64,000 nucleotides of DNA from Bacillus sp. es.036 (GTDB lineage: Bacteria; Bacillota; Bacilli; Bacillales; Guptibacillaceae), in contig NZ_PDIZ01000001.1 in the NCBI RefSeq assembly GCF_002563635.1, positions 434,001 to 498,000 of the forward strand, given 5' to 3'. Positions 17,608 to 26,140 of the stretch are shown here, piece by piece. The notes beneath the pieces are model-generated. The model saw only the letters and a program-made list of their open reading frames with translations. It searched no databases and was not told the DNA's origin. The number at the start of each line of letters is the position of its first letter. Within the stretch, counting starts at the first letter, position 1. The translations under genes and the position numbers were made by a program.

Positions 17608-17731
17608 ATACGCCGGCTGTATGTCGGCTTTATTTTTTCTCCCATCCCAAACTAATAGATCAAAAATCAGAAGATTATATCCGGGCGTATCATGACCAGT
17701 CAAGGATCTTCAGACCTTATTTGAATCCTAT
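17608..17731 (+). repeat. Degenerate copy of the toxin-gene 5' segment and its terminator
   Basis: This stretch copies 15242-15369 almost base for base: the GCCGGC/GTCGGC terminator at 17612-17638, then codons for HPKLIDQKSEDYIRAYHDQ. Small indels then lose the frame. It is a remnant of a further toxin gene of which only about 90 coding bases survive, followed by orphan immunity genes. Confidence 0.8.
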
Positions 17732-17781
17732 GAGACGAGGAAACTGTCCTTCCGTTAGCCGAGAATTAGCTTAAGGAGTGA

Positions 17782-18246
17782 ATGAGTATTATGAAAGAAT
17801 TTGAAGATGAATTTAGTGAATTACAAGCAGATATGATTTCTATATGTATGGAGTATGTTGAGGACAAAGCAGATAAAGTATATGTTTATGGTTCAAGTGA
17901 AGAGGGAATTATTTCTGCTAATTTTTTATATCTAATTAATAATAGTTATGTTGAACCTCATAAATTGAATGAAGCTGTAAAGGATGGAACGGGGGAGTAT
18001 GATGTATCTCCAAAACGTCAGTCTATGGTATTACGTATAATATGTGAAGATATCCAAAAAGTAAAATTATTGTGCAAGGAATATGAAAGAGATATGCCAA
18101 CAGAAATGAAATTAATTTATGATGTAAAGAGTGGAAAATTTAGTGCTAATTATAAATATGATTTAGTTTATACTCATGATGATATTAAAACAGCAGACCA
18201 TGTTGCTAATGAGTGGTTTGAAGATATAAAAAGTAATACCCTTTAA
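17782..18246 (+). CDS. DUF600/YezG-like putative immunity protein
   Basis: A 154-residue acidic protein with a distant YezG-like plan: helical start (ELQADMISICMEYV), a central strand region, and a late MKLIYDVKSGKFSANYKYD block that mirrors the GKF...Y motif of DUF600. It is AT-rich and sits after a toxin remnant, so it is probably an orphan immunity gene. ATG 17782 is only 3 nt after AAGGAG; ATG 17791, which gives 151 residues, is 12 nt after it. The start is therefore unsettled. Confidence 0.68.
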   Translation: MSIMKEFEDEFSELQADMISICMEYVEDKADKVYVYGSSEEGIISANFLYLINNSYVEPHKLNEAVKDGTGEYDVSPKRQSMVLRIICEDIQKVKLLCKEYERDMPTEMKLIYDVKSGKFSANYKYDLVYTHDDIKTADHVANEWFEDIKSNTL

Positions 18247-18324
18247 TAGTTGATGCTTGCTACTAAATTATAGTTATATAGCTATTAAGGTAAAAAAAAT
18301 AATTTAAAGGTGACTTATTTTTTG

Positions 18325-18364
18325 AAAGTACTTGATTGGAAATTAGAAATCAAGTACTTTTTTG
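18325..18364 (+). terminator. Strong terminator after the DUF600-like gene
   Basis: A 13-bp stem AAAGTACTTGATT/AATCAAGTACTTT and a T6 run. Confidence 0.9.
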
Positions 18365-18467
18365 CATGTAATATTATTGTCTACTTGTGGTGCATAGCAA
18401 ATTGTAACACCGCTAATTGGTTAGAGTATGTAGGAATTATACCTAAGTATTAAAGGGAGGACAGTCT

Positions 18468-18728
18468 ATGACAAAACAAGAGTTCTTAAAAAGATATAAG
18501 GAAGAGAAACTAACTATTGGTGATGAATACCTGATGGTCCTAGATTCAATAACAGATGAACCGCTTGTATTAGGATGTATATATGATCAAGACAAATGGA
18601 AAATCTTCGAAACAAGAGAGCGAGGTGGCCACTTTATAATTAAAGAGATGGATAATGAAGATGAGGCATTTGATTATTTTTATGAAATAGTGTTAAGTCA
18701 ACATAACCTTCAAAATAATAATTACTAG
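18468..18728 (+). CDS. Small protein, probable orphan immunity gene
   Basis: An 86-residue acidic protein with EERGGHFI-like central residues (TRERGGHFIIKEMDNEDEAFDYFYEIV). GGGAGG lies 8 nt before the ATG. I do not recognise the family with certainty; size, charge and place after two immunity genes suggest another immunity protein. It has no signal peptide or membrane helix. The coding fragment at about 18780-18860 that ends GDARTSAQYNQSLKEA may be the tail of a lost toxin. Confidence 0.6.
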   Translation: MTKQEFLKRYKEEKLTIGDEYLMVLDSITDEPLVLGCIYDQDKWKIFETRERGGHFIIKEMDNEDEAFDYFYEIVLSQHNLQNNNY

Positions 18729-18865
18729 AATGAATGGAAACTCAAGAGAATAGCAGGCACGGATTGAGAGGAGAGAAAAAATCGACGGCTTTTCACTGGT
18801 CTCGAACCGTACCGGCGATGCACGAACTTCCGCACAATACAACCAGAGTCTAAAAGAGGCATAAA

Positions 18866-19975
18866 ATGAAACTACTATTACTTATTATTGTTGGGGTTCT
18901 GATTCTCATAATTGTCACCCCCATCCTCATGCTGTACGTAGTAAAAAATAAAAACGCATCCAAAACTAAGGAAGACCTCCTTACCTATATTGAGTATCAT
19001 CCAGACGCATGCTCATTGACCTTATTAGAAAATGAAAGCGCGCTCCTTACTTTCAATGAAGAACAAGAAATGCCCCTCGCAAGTACAGTTAAGTTCATTT
19101 ACCTTCTAACCTTAATTGACGGGGTGAGGGAGAAAAAGGTGAATCTTAATGAGAAGGTTAAGGTAGACGACCTTGACGTCCTTTACTTTAAAAATACAGA
19201 TGGTGGCGCGCATCCAAGGTGGAAGAAGGAACATGATATAGGAGAAGAAGTTACCCTTTTTCAAATTGCACAGGGAATGATGCAGTTCAGTTCAAATGCA
19301 TGCACAGACTTTCTCTTTCACAAACTAGGTTCTGATAAAATCAATCAAACTCTCACCAAATACCAGCTGAACCCTCATTCTCCCATTTACGCGATTAGTT
19401 CTTTCATGCTGATTCCTGCCTATTTAAAGGTTGAGCATGGTTGGAAAGAGAAACAAATTGCACAGGAAATAAAAGAAATGGATCAGATTGAATTCGAGAG
19501 CCTGGCGAATACGCTGTTACATGACGTATTAGACGGAAGTGCCGAAAAATATCTTAAGGAATTAGCGACCCTCAGCGACATGACGATTCAGCGCGTATTG
19601 ATGGATAAATTGCCTTCTTCGACAACTGAACAATACGCGAACCTCATGATGCGGATTGGTGAATCGGATGATTTATCGGACGATGACAAGGAGTTAATGG
19701 ATCGTATCCTAGGTGGAGCAAATGAGATCGGAAAGCGCAGGTGGTTCAAGGGGGGATCAACGGCGTATACGCTCACTTCAGCTTTGTACAATAAAGACGA
19801 TAATGAATCGATCTCTCTTTCTGTATTTGTTCAGGATGAAAAGCGGTATGAATTGCTATGGATTCGGAATGTTTTTCATGACTTTTTAAAGGCGATCGTG
19901 GAAGACAATGAATTTAGAGAGAAAACGATTGATCGATTAGGGGGCACGAAATTAGTGGAGGAAAGGGTTAATTAA
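18866..19975 (+). CDS. Membrane-anchored serine hydrolase (class A beta-lactamase/PBP fold)
   Basis: A 369-residue protein with an N-terminal membrane anchor (residues 3-26) and an outward-facing serine-hydrolase domain. Catalytic motifs are STVK at 73-76, SSN at 142-144 and KGGS at 295-298, matching the SxxK, SxN and KTG triad. The family includes beta-lactamases and cell-wall peptidases; the KGG variant and the long insert near 175-285 argue against a classical beta-lactamase. Only a weak ribosome site (AAGAGG) precedes the ATG. Not linked to either neighbour by spacing. Confidence 0.8.
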   Translation: MKLLLLIIVGVLILIIVTPILMLYVVKNKNASKTKEDLLTYIEYHPDACSLTLLENESALLTFNEEQEMPLASTVKFIYLLTLIDGVREKKVNLNEKVKVDDLDVLYFKNTDGGAHPRWKKEHDIGEEVTLFQIAQGMMQFSSNACTDFLFHKLGSDKINQTLTKYQLNPHSPIYAISSFMLIPAYLKVEHGWKEKQIAQEIKEMDQIEFESLANTLLHDVLDGSAEKYLKELATLSDMTIQRVLMDKLPSSTTEQYANLMMRIGESDDLSDDDKELMDRILGGANEIGKRRWFKGGSTAYTLTSALYNKDDNESISLSVFVQDEKRYELLWIRNVFHDFLKAIVEDNEFREKTIDRLGGTKLVEERVN

Positions 19976-20414
19976 AGTCCACCTCGTCTTACTTGTTACC
20001 TTTTCGCTTTATATAGGACAACAAAATGCTCCGCTTGTTCTAGAATAGAGCTACGATCATTGTGATAGTGGCTCTATTCCTTATCCAGCCCATTTGTAGG
20101 CATAAACAGGTGAAACTACCATACGAACTTATGATTAAAACGGGGTACCTGCCCCCTCCGTCGCTAACTTGAATCAGTAGAACCATCCCAGTGAAAAAGT
20201 CTAAAGGCTCGCTTTCCTACCATTTTAACCACTACCTCAAAACGTTGGACTTTTTCACCAGGTTCAAACCGTCCCGCCTGATTCCCCAGAGTGACTATTG
20301 ACCTATTTACGTGAAATTAAGAAAAAATTGGTTTACAGAGCTAGCGGGTTTACCTATACTTTAGTTTGTAAATCGAAACGATTTCGATTTGAATTGAAAA
20401 GTGAGGTGACGTTC
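19976..20414. other. Intergenic region upstream of the metallophore operon
   Basis: It contains an imperfect AATAGAGC...GCTCTATT hairpin (20044-20078), a GGGGTACCTGCCCC palindrome (20140-20155) of the dispersed repeat family, and the cntL promoter/operator. An open frame runs through 20298-20414 but crosses the operator and is not counted as coding. Confidence 0.6.
20357..20392 (+). promoter_or_regulatory. Promoter -10 and Zur-like operator of the metallophore biosynthesis operon
   Basis: TATACT at 20357-20362 is a good -10; the best -35 (TTTACA, 20332) has a long 19-nt spacer. A 21-bp palindrome at 20372-20392 (AAATCG...CGATTT ends) fits the Bacillus Zur consensus at 17 of 20 defined positions and covers the expected start site, as for repression by zinc-loaded Zur. 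Confidence 0.72.
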
Positions 20415-21221
20415 TTGAAGGAAAAATATGAACTTCTTTGTTCCTTAAAAGTAATCGAAGTCGAAATTGCAGAACTCGCTCGATACGCAAAGGAATTCGA
20501 CGGATGCTATGATCTGTTGAGAAGCAAATTGGATGACCTATGTGCATTCATCATCAGCAAAGAGAACAGTAAGAAATGGAGCGATTGGAGTGAATTAAAA
20601 GAAGTTCAGGTACTCGCTCGGAAACTTCGTGAAACTTCCGTTAATGCGTTATGTGATGTGGAGAAATACCAGTCAAACCGTGCTGGACAGGTAGGACTTC
20701 CGGTTGGAGAATACTTGTCTTCCTTAACGCAGTCCGTCAGAGATGAATATTCGAGCTTCGGAATACATAGGGAATCAAACATCTTGTTTGTTGGCTCTGG
20801 CGCATTTCCAACAACAGCCTTAACCATTGCAAAGGAAACAGGTGCATCGGTCACTTGTTTGGATATTGATCAAGAAGCCATTGATTTATCCAGGGAAGTG
20901 GTGCGTAAGACTGGACTTGAGGAACAAATTACGTTTTTGCATGGAGACATTCATGCGCAACACGAGTTTCAGGATATCACTCATGTTTTTATAGCTTCTC
21001 TTGTACAAGATAAACACGATGTCATCCGTGTCCTTAAGGAGAAAGTGAGGGAAGGGACTAAGGTTATCGTTCGATTTGGAAATGGACTAAAATCGCTATT
21101 TAATTATCCAATCGATGATGCGATTAGTGATAACTGGGTACAGCGCAATATTTCCTTTGAGAGTCGTGACAAGATTTACGAAACACTTGTGCTCGAGAAA
21201 AGGAGTAAGGTGATGACATGA
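20415..21221 (+). CDS. cntL: Nicotianamine-synthase-like opine metallophore enzyme (CntL type)
   Basis: A 268-residue protein with an N-terminal helical domain and a SAM-binding Rossmann domain (ILFVGSGAFPTTALTIAKE, then VTCLDIDQEAI). CntL enzymes transfer the aminobutyrate part of SAM to histidine, the first step of staphylopine/pseudopaline/bacillopaline synthesis. TTG 20415 is chosen: GAGGTGA lies 5 nt upstream, the Zur-like operator lies before it, and the resulting length fits the family (about 270). It overlaps the dehydrogenase by 4 nt. No histidine racemase (CntK) is present in the window, so L-histidine is the likely substrate. Confidence 0.87.
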   Translation: MKEKYELLCSLKVIEVEIAELARYAKEFDGCYDLLRSKLDDLCAFIISKENSKKWSDWSELKEVQVLARKLRETSVNALCDVEKYQSNRAGQVGLPVGEYLSSLTQSVRDEYSSFGIHRESNILFVGSGAFPTTALTIAKETGASVTCLDIDQEAIDLSREVVRKTGLEEQITFLHGDIHAQHEFQDITHVFIASLVQDKHDVIRVLKEKVREGTKVIVRFGNGLKSLFNYPIDDAISDNWVQRNISFESRDKIYETLVLEKRSKVMT

Positions 21222-22465
21222 GTTTACAACATACGTTAATTGTCGGGGTTGGTCCTGCAGCGATTCAAACAGCTGTTGCTGTTTCGAAGAGCTGGGAGGG
21301 AAAGGTGTCGATTGTAAATCGTAAAGGTTCTTATTCAAAGAAAGTGAAAAGCCAGCTTGAGGCATCTGATCATGTGATTACGGCTATTGCCCCTAATCGC
21401 CCTACTCTATCTGGAAAGGTGAAGATTACCCATTTTTACGATGAGTTAGCAAGCGTTGAGAACAAATTTGATTCGATGATCTTATGCGTTCCAAGCTACA
21501 GCTATGATGTGGTTCTCGAGGCGTTACGTATTGAAAAATTGACTCGGATTCAAACGATCATTTTAGTATCACCTGTCGTTGGATCGAACGAGTTGGTTCG
21601 TGAAGTCGTTCGGAAATCACCTCATAATGTGGAAGTAATCAGTCTCTCGAATTATTTTGCTGCGACTAAATTCGTTCCTGACGGTGATCTCGTTTCGTTT
21701 ACGAAGGCAGTGAAAAAGCGAATTTATCTTGCTACAAACAAAGAAGATAGTCTGCACCTTAAAGATATGGAGAGGTTATTAGAGGAAGCTGGTATTGAAT
21801 CAGTCATAAAGAAAAATCCAATCGACGTGGAGTGTAGGAACATTACGACGTACGTTCATCCTCCGTTTTTTATTAATTCTTTCTCCTTAAACGAAATCTT
21901 TTCTGAGAAAAAGTCCTTAAAATCTCTTTACAAACTTTATCCCGAAGGTCCCATTACGCAACAAACAATCAGGGGGATGGTGAAGCTGTGGAAGGAGATT
22001 TCTGCGCTCGTTGTGGAACTAGGGGGAAGTCCGATTAATTTACTTCAATTCCTTAATGACGACAACTATCCGGTACATGAAGAAACGCTGTCAAGGGCTG
22101 ATTTAGATGGGTTTGACGAATTTGAAGCAGTTAAGCAGGAGTACCTCCTTTATATTCGCTATGCGTCTATTTTAATTGATCCATTTTCACAACCTGATCA
22201 AAACGGAGCCTATTTTGATTTTTCAAAGGTACCTTATCAGCAAATTTCGAAAACAGCAAGTGGAGAATGGAGCGTACCGAGAATACCGTTTGAAGACTAT
22301 ATGAATTTAAAGCATTTGCAGCGGTTGGGAGTCGAGAGGGGGATCGACTTACCAGAAATAGTTCGGTTGATTCAATTGTTCGAACGAAAAGTAGATGAGT
22401 GGCAATGCTTGAAAGATGAACCCATAAGAGGAATGAACAGGAGCGAGGAAAGGATGATTTTATGA
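21218..22465 (+). CDS. cntM: Opine metallophore dehydrogenase (CntM type)
   Basis: A 415-residue protein of the staphylopine-dehydrogenase family. It opens with a dinucleotide-binding GVGPAAIQTAV and carries ITTYVHPPFFINSFS, a conserved block near the active site. It reductively condenses the CntL product with an alpha-keto acid (pyruvate or 2-oxoglutarate) using NAD(P)H. Which acid cannot be read from sequence. Start and stop overlap both neighbours by 4 nt (ATGA), giving a tight three-gene operon. Confidence 0.88.
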   Translation: MSLQHTLIVGVGPAAIQTAVAVSKSWEGKVSIVNRKGSYSKKVKSQLEASDHVITAIAPNRPTLSGKVKITHFYDELASVENKFDSMILCVPSYSYDVVLEALRIEKLTRIQTIILVSPVVGSNELVREVVRKSPHNVEVISLSNYFAATKFVPDGDLVSFTKAVKKRIYLATNKEDSLHLKDMERLLEEAGIESVIKKNPIDVECRNITTYVHPPFFINSFSLNEIFSEKKSLKSLYKLYPEGPITQQTIRGMVKLWKEISALVVELGGSPINLLQFLNDDNYPVHEETLSRADLDGFDEFEAVKQEYLLYIRYASILIDPFSQPDQNGAYFDFSKVPYQQISKTASGEWSVPRIPFEDYMNLKHLQRLGVERGIDLPEIVRLIQLFERKVDEWQCLKDEPIRGMNRSEERMIL

Positions 22466-23340
22466 AAAATGGCGTAATCCTTGCTATTGTGTCTTCCGTG
22501 ATTTTCAGTTTAATGAACGCGCTTGTGAAGAGTATTAGTGACACGGTGCCGACGTCAGAGATTGTGTTTTTTAGAAGTTTCATAGGAACGGTGCTCATTT
22601 ATTTCTTCATGAAAAGCAGTAATGTGCCCTTTTCGAGAAAAGGTATTCCATTTCTGATGTTACGCGGTATTTTTGGAGCGCTATATTTACTAGCATACTT
22701 TTATACCATTTCAAAAATTCCGCTTGCGGATGCGAGCATTCTTGCCCATTTGTCTCCATTTTTTGCTGTGTTCTTTTCCTATCTCTTTTTAAAAGAACGC
22801 GTTTCTAAGCAAGTTATGTATATCTTGCCACTTGTCTTAGTGGGAGTTGTGCTATTGGCAAAGCCCGGAGCTTACTCTTCTTACTCACTTTTTGCTCTCG
22901 TTGGTGTGGCAAGCGCTCTCTTTGCAGGAGCTGCTGCTGTGAGCATTCGCTTTCTAAGTAAAGCGCATCATTCATTTGAAATCGTATTTTATTTTTTGGC
23001 CACTGGTACCCTTATTACGATTCCATTAATGTGGAACAACTTTGTGCTTCCTTCGCCTACAGAATTGTCTATCCTAGTCGGAATTGGGGTTGTATCACTG
23101 CTCGGCCAGGTTTTCTTAACGAAGGCTTTTACACATGAAAGTGTGGTCGTCGTTGAAATCGCTCGTTACATAGGGATTGTGTTTAACATACTGTGGGGCT
23201 TTCTTTTCTGGGCAGAGGTGCCTGATCTACTCACAGTAACTGGTGGTATTCTCATAGTTACGTCGTGCATCTTGCTCTCTCGAAAAAAACACCCGGTTCA
23301 AAAGTCGAAAATATCTTTCGTACCGGTATGGAAAAAGTAG
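22462..23340 (+). CDS. EamA/DMT-family exporter, likely metallophore efflux
   Basis: A 292-residue, 10-helix drug/metabolite transporter with two EamA repeats. Position as third gene of the cntLM operon (ATGA overlap) parallels CntI, the EamA exporter of pseudopaline in Pseudomonas, rather than the MFS exporter CntE of Staphylococcus. Export of the apo-metallophore is inferred from context. A basic C-terminal tail follows the last helix. Confidence 0.82.
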   Translation: MKNGVILAIVSSVIFSLMNALVKSISDTVPTSEIVFFRSFIGTVLIYFFMKSSNVPFSRKGIPFLMLRGIFGALYLLAYFYTISKIPLADASILAHLSPFFAVFFSYLFLKERVSKQVMYILPLVLVGVVLLAKPGAYSSYSLFALVGVASALFAGAAAVSIRFLSKAHHSFEIVFYFLATGTLITIPLMWNNFVLPSPTELSILVGIGVVSLLGQVFLTKAFTHESVVVVEIARYIGIVFNILWGFLFWAEVPDLLTVTGGILIVTSCILLSRKKHPVQKSKISFVPVWKK

Positions 23341-23398
23341 TTAGAGGGATAAAAAGAGATTGACGTGAGGTTATCCTATGAGTATAGTCATCTATTGT

Positions 23399-23419
23399 AA
23401 ATAGTAATTATTACGATTT
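23399..23419 (+). promoter_or_regulatory. Zur-like operator 1 upstream of the importer genes
   Basis: A 21-bp palindrome differing from the Bacillus Zur consensus at one position (A for C in the left ATCG arm; right arm ATTACGATTT is perfect). Confidence 0.8.
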
Positions 23420-23464
23420 GCGGAAACGACGTCTTGTGTTATGGATTATGGTTTTTTTGATTTT

Positions 23465-23485
23465 AAATCGTAATGATTTTGTTTT
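23465..23485 (+). promoter_or_regulatory. Zur-like operator 2 upstream of the importer genes
   Basis: The left arm AAATCGTAAT is perfect and the right arm is degenerate (ATTTTGTTTT). It lies 66 bp from operator 1, the pair bracketing the probable promoter of the substrate-binding protein gene. Confidence 0.65.
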
Positions 23486-23563
23486 GTGGGGGAGGTATGC
23501 AATGAATTGTGTCGGCTGGTACATAAGAAACTTTTTAACAATTTAATACTAGAGGAGAGAGTA

Positions 23564-25111
23564 ATGATGAAAAACAAGAAAACTATAGCGAGCCTCCTGC
23601 TAATCCTGTTATTAATCATGATCACAGGCTGTACTAATGAGGCAGGGACAGAGAAAAAAGAGAAAGACCCATCAACCTCAGAAGATAAATCATTGACGAT
23701 GTTATTCAGCTTTGCATCGAAGACCATTGATCCTCACCAAGATTGGATGGGAGTGCGAGCAGGGATCGCTGAAACGCTTGTAAAACTTGATGATGATCTT
23801 GCGATTCAGCCGTGGCTTGCTGAATCGTGGGAGCAGAAAGACGAAATGACATGGGTGTTTACTCTAAAAGAAGGAGTGACGTTTCATGACGGTTCACCAG
23901 TGGATGGGGAAGCGGTTAAAGCCTCCTTTGAACGTGCCATTAAAGTGAATGAAGCCTTAGCTTCAGCTTTGAAGATCGACAAGATGGAAGCGGATGGACA
24001 GCAAATCACCTTTAAGACAACAGAGGAGTATCCTGCGTTTTTATCTGAGCTCGTTCACACCAATGCATCCATCATTAAAGCAGATGCGGAAAATATCGAT
24101 GAACAGCCAATTGCTACAGGGGCTTTTCAAGTGGAGAGCTTTTCCTCAGAAGAAGAAATCAAATTGAAGAAGTATCCAAAGTATTGGAATGGAGAAGCCA
24201 ACGTGGATCATGTCAGCATCAAGTTCAATTCCGATGCCAATGTACGTGCGCTAGCGCTCCAATCCGGAGAAGCGGATATCGCGTACCACTTGCCTCCGGA
24301 ATCATTGGAACCGATCGAGAGTCATAATGAACTGCGTGTTGAATCGGTTGCTAGTTTAAGAGTACATTTCTTTCTCTATAATTCAGCCAAACCTGAACTG
24401 CAGGATGTGAAAGTCCGACAAGCCTTGGATCTGTTAGTAAACCGGCCGGTCGCTGTTGAGGAAATCATGAATGGCCACGCTACAGCAGCTAACGGACCAT
24501 TTAACCCTGATTTCGAATTTGCGAGCAAGAAAGATCCTACATCTTATGATCCTTCGAAAGCGGAGATGCTGTTAAAAGAAGCAGGCTATGAGAAAAATGA
24601 GGATGGAAATCTTGAGAAGGATGGAAAGCCCCTCGAATTGACTTTAGCCACTTATGAAGGTAGACCTGAACTCCCAATGATGGCTCAATACTTTCAGTCG
24701 GAGGCAGCAAATCTTGGTATTAAGGTCAACGTCGTGACAGTTGAAAACATTGACAGTTACCTATGGGAGCAGCAACAAGAGTGGGACATTGTTACCTATT
24801 CCAATTTAACAGCGCCTCGTGGAGACGGTGGTTACTTCCTTAATGTCGCTTATCTGCCTGATGGTTCTTTGAACCCTGGTCAGATTAACATCCCTGAAGT
24901 CAATAACATCACGAAGCAGCTTAACAAGGAAGCAGATCAAGAGAAACGGATCGAGTTGCAGAAAAAAGCAGTTGAAAAGATTCAAGAAGAGGTTTCGCAA
25001 TCTTTCATTCTTCATCCCCATATTATCGTTGGGGTAAACCAACGGGTAAAGAATTGGAAGCCGGGATCAGAAGAGTATTATTTGATTACAAATGAAATGG
25101 ATGTTGAATAG
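23564..25111 (+). CDS. cntA: Metallophore/nickel ABC importer substrate-binding lipoprotein (CntA type)
   Basis: A 515-residue SBP_bac_5 family protein. The signal peptide ends in a lipobox ITGC (Cys near residue 21), so it is membrane anchored outside the cell. The SBP5 body includes VKASFERA and VRQALDLLVNRP blocks. ATG 23564, with GAGGAG 6 nt upstream, is chosen; the longer frame from 23486 overlaps an operator. With cntLM upstream and permeases downstream it is most likely the receptor for the metal-opine complex. A Ni- or peptide-binding role is the alternative. Confidence 0.87.
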   Translation: MMKNKKTIASLLLILLLIMITGCTNEAGTEKKEKDPSTSEDKSLTMLFSFASKTIDPHQDWMGVRAGIAETLVKLDDDLAIQPWLAESWEQKDEMTWVFTLKEGVTFHDGSPVDGEAVKASFERAIKVNEALASALKIDKMEADGQQITFKTTEEYPAFLSELVHTNASIIKADAENIDEQPIATGAFQVESFSSEEEIKLKKYPKYWNGEANVDHVSIKFNSDANVRALALQSGEADIAYHLPPESLEPIESHNELRVESVASLRVHFFLYNSAKPELQDVKVRQALDLLVNRPVAVEEIMNGHATAANGPFNPDFEFASKKDPTSYDPSKAEMLLKEAGYEKNEDGNLEKDGKPLELTLATYEGRPELPMMAQYFQSEAANLGIKVNVVTVENIDSYLWEQQQEWDIVTYSNLTAPRGDGGYFLNVAYLPDGSLNPGQINIPEVNNITKQLNKEADQEKRIELQKKAVEKIQEEVSQSFILHPHIIVGVNQRVKNWKPGSEEYYLITNEMDVE

Positions 25112-25117
25112 AAGCAG

Positions 25118-25152
25118 AGTGGAAGCGTCTTTTGATGCTTTCACTTTTCTTG
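25118..25152 (+). terminator. Hairpin between receptor and permease genes
   Basis: AGTGGAAGC/GCTTTCACT stem followed by TTTTCTT. Probably a partial terminator that keeps receptor mRNA in excess over the permeases. Confidence 0.6.
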
Positions 25153-25186
25153 TAAAAGCTCATTCATTAGTTGGAAGGTGAGCAAT

Positions 25187-26140
25187 GTGAAAAAATTACT
25201 GTTGATGATCGGGTCCAGAATGCTTCAATTGGTTATTATGGTTCTGTTTCTCTCTTTTATAACCTTTTTATTAATGAAGATTACCCCAGGAGACCCGATC
25301 AGAACGATGTTGAATGTGGACGATATGGCTACAACGAAAGCCGATGAAGAAAACTTAATGAAAGCATACGAATTTGACCGGCCGATTCTCGAGCAATATG
25401 GAAAATGGGTCGTTGGGGTTGTTCAACTGGACCTTGGGGAATCGTTAATTTCCAAAAGGCCCGTTCTCGACATGATCCTCGATAAGCTACCCGCAACTCT
25501 TTCTTTATCCATTGGCGGTTTGGTGGTGCTCTTTAACATAGCCGTGCCGATGGGGATGCTGGGAGCTGTTTATGAAGGGCGATGGCCTGATTATGTGAGC
25601 AGGTGGACCGCCTTGACGGGAGCTTCTATCCCTAGCTTTTGGCTTGGATTAATGTTGATTTATGTCTTCTCCTTGCAATGGAATCTTCTTCCTGTGATGG
25701 GAAAGGGGACACTCGCCCACTTCATCCTGCCTTCAGTCACGCTTGGGATTGCGATGGCTCCGATGTATATTAGGCTTTTACGTGAGCGCTTAATCACTAC
25801 ACTGCAAAGCCCTTATATAGAAGCCGCGAAAGCACGGGGATTGCGAAAAAAGAGAATCATTTTCTCACATGCTTTAAGGGGTAGCCTAATCCCGCTCGTT
25901 ACAATGTTTGGGTTAAGCATTGGTAGCCTTCTTGGAGGCGTCACGGTTATTGAGATCCTCTTCTCCTGGCCAGGAATGGGTGAATTAATCGTGAGCGCAG
26001 TCATGCAGCGAGATTATCCTGTTATTCAAGGGTATATTCTGATCATTGGTTTTCTAGTTGTTCTATCAAACCTGGTGGTGGATTTTATGTACATGATCAT
26101 CAACCCTCAAATTAATAATGGGGAGGAGTCGATGTCATGA
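25187..26140 (+). CDS. cntB: ABC importer permease (CntB type)
   Basis: A 317-residue, 6-helix permease of the DppB/NikB class with the cytoplasmic EAA loop (EAAKARGLRKKRIIFSHALR). GTG 25187 is preferred because GGAAGGTG ends 6 nt before it; GTG 25178 lies within that site. Its stop overlaps cntC by 4 nt. Confidence 0.88.
   Translation: MKKLLLMIGSRMLQLVIMVLFLSFITFLLMKITPGDPIRTMLNVDDMATTKADEENLMKAYEFDRPILEQYGKWVVGVVQLDLGESLISKRPVLDMILDKLPATLSLSIGGLVVLFNIAVPMGMLGAVYEGRWPDYVSRWTALTGASIPSFWLGLMLIYVFSLQWNLLPVMGKGTLAHFILPSVTLGIAMAPMYIRLLRERLITTLQSPYIEAAKARGLRKKRIIFSHALRGSLIPLVTMFGLSIGSLLGGVTVIEILFSWPGMGELIVSAVMQRDYPVIQGYILIIGFLVVLSNLVVDFMYMIINPQINNGEESMS

Noticed and set aside
18780-18862. Coding-like stretch ending GDARTSAQYNQSLKEA
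   Set aside because: It could be the tail of a lost toxin, but it is too short and without start, so it is only mentioned with the neighbouring gene.
20298-20414. In-frame N-terminal extension of the cntL protein
   Set aside because: It contains the -10 box and Zur-like palindrome; TTG 20415 has a proper ribosome site and gives the family length.
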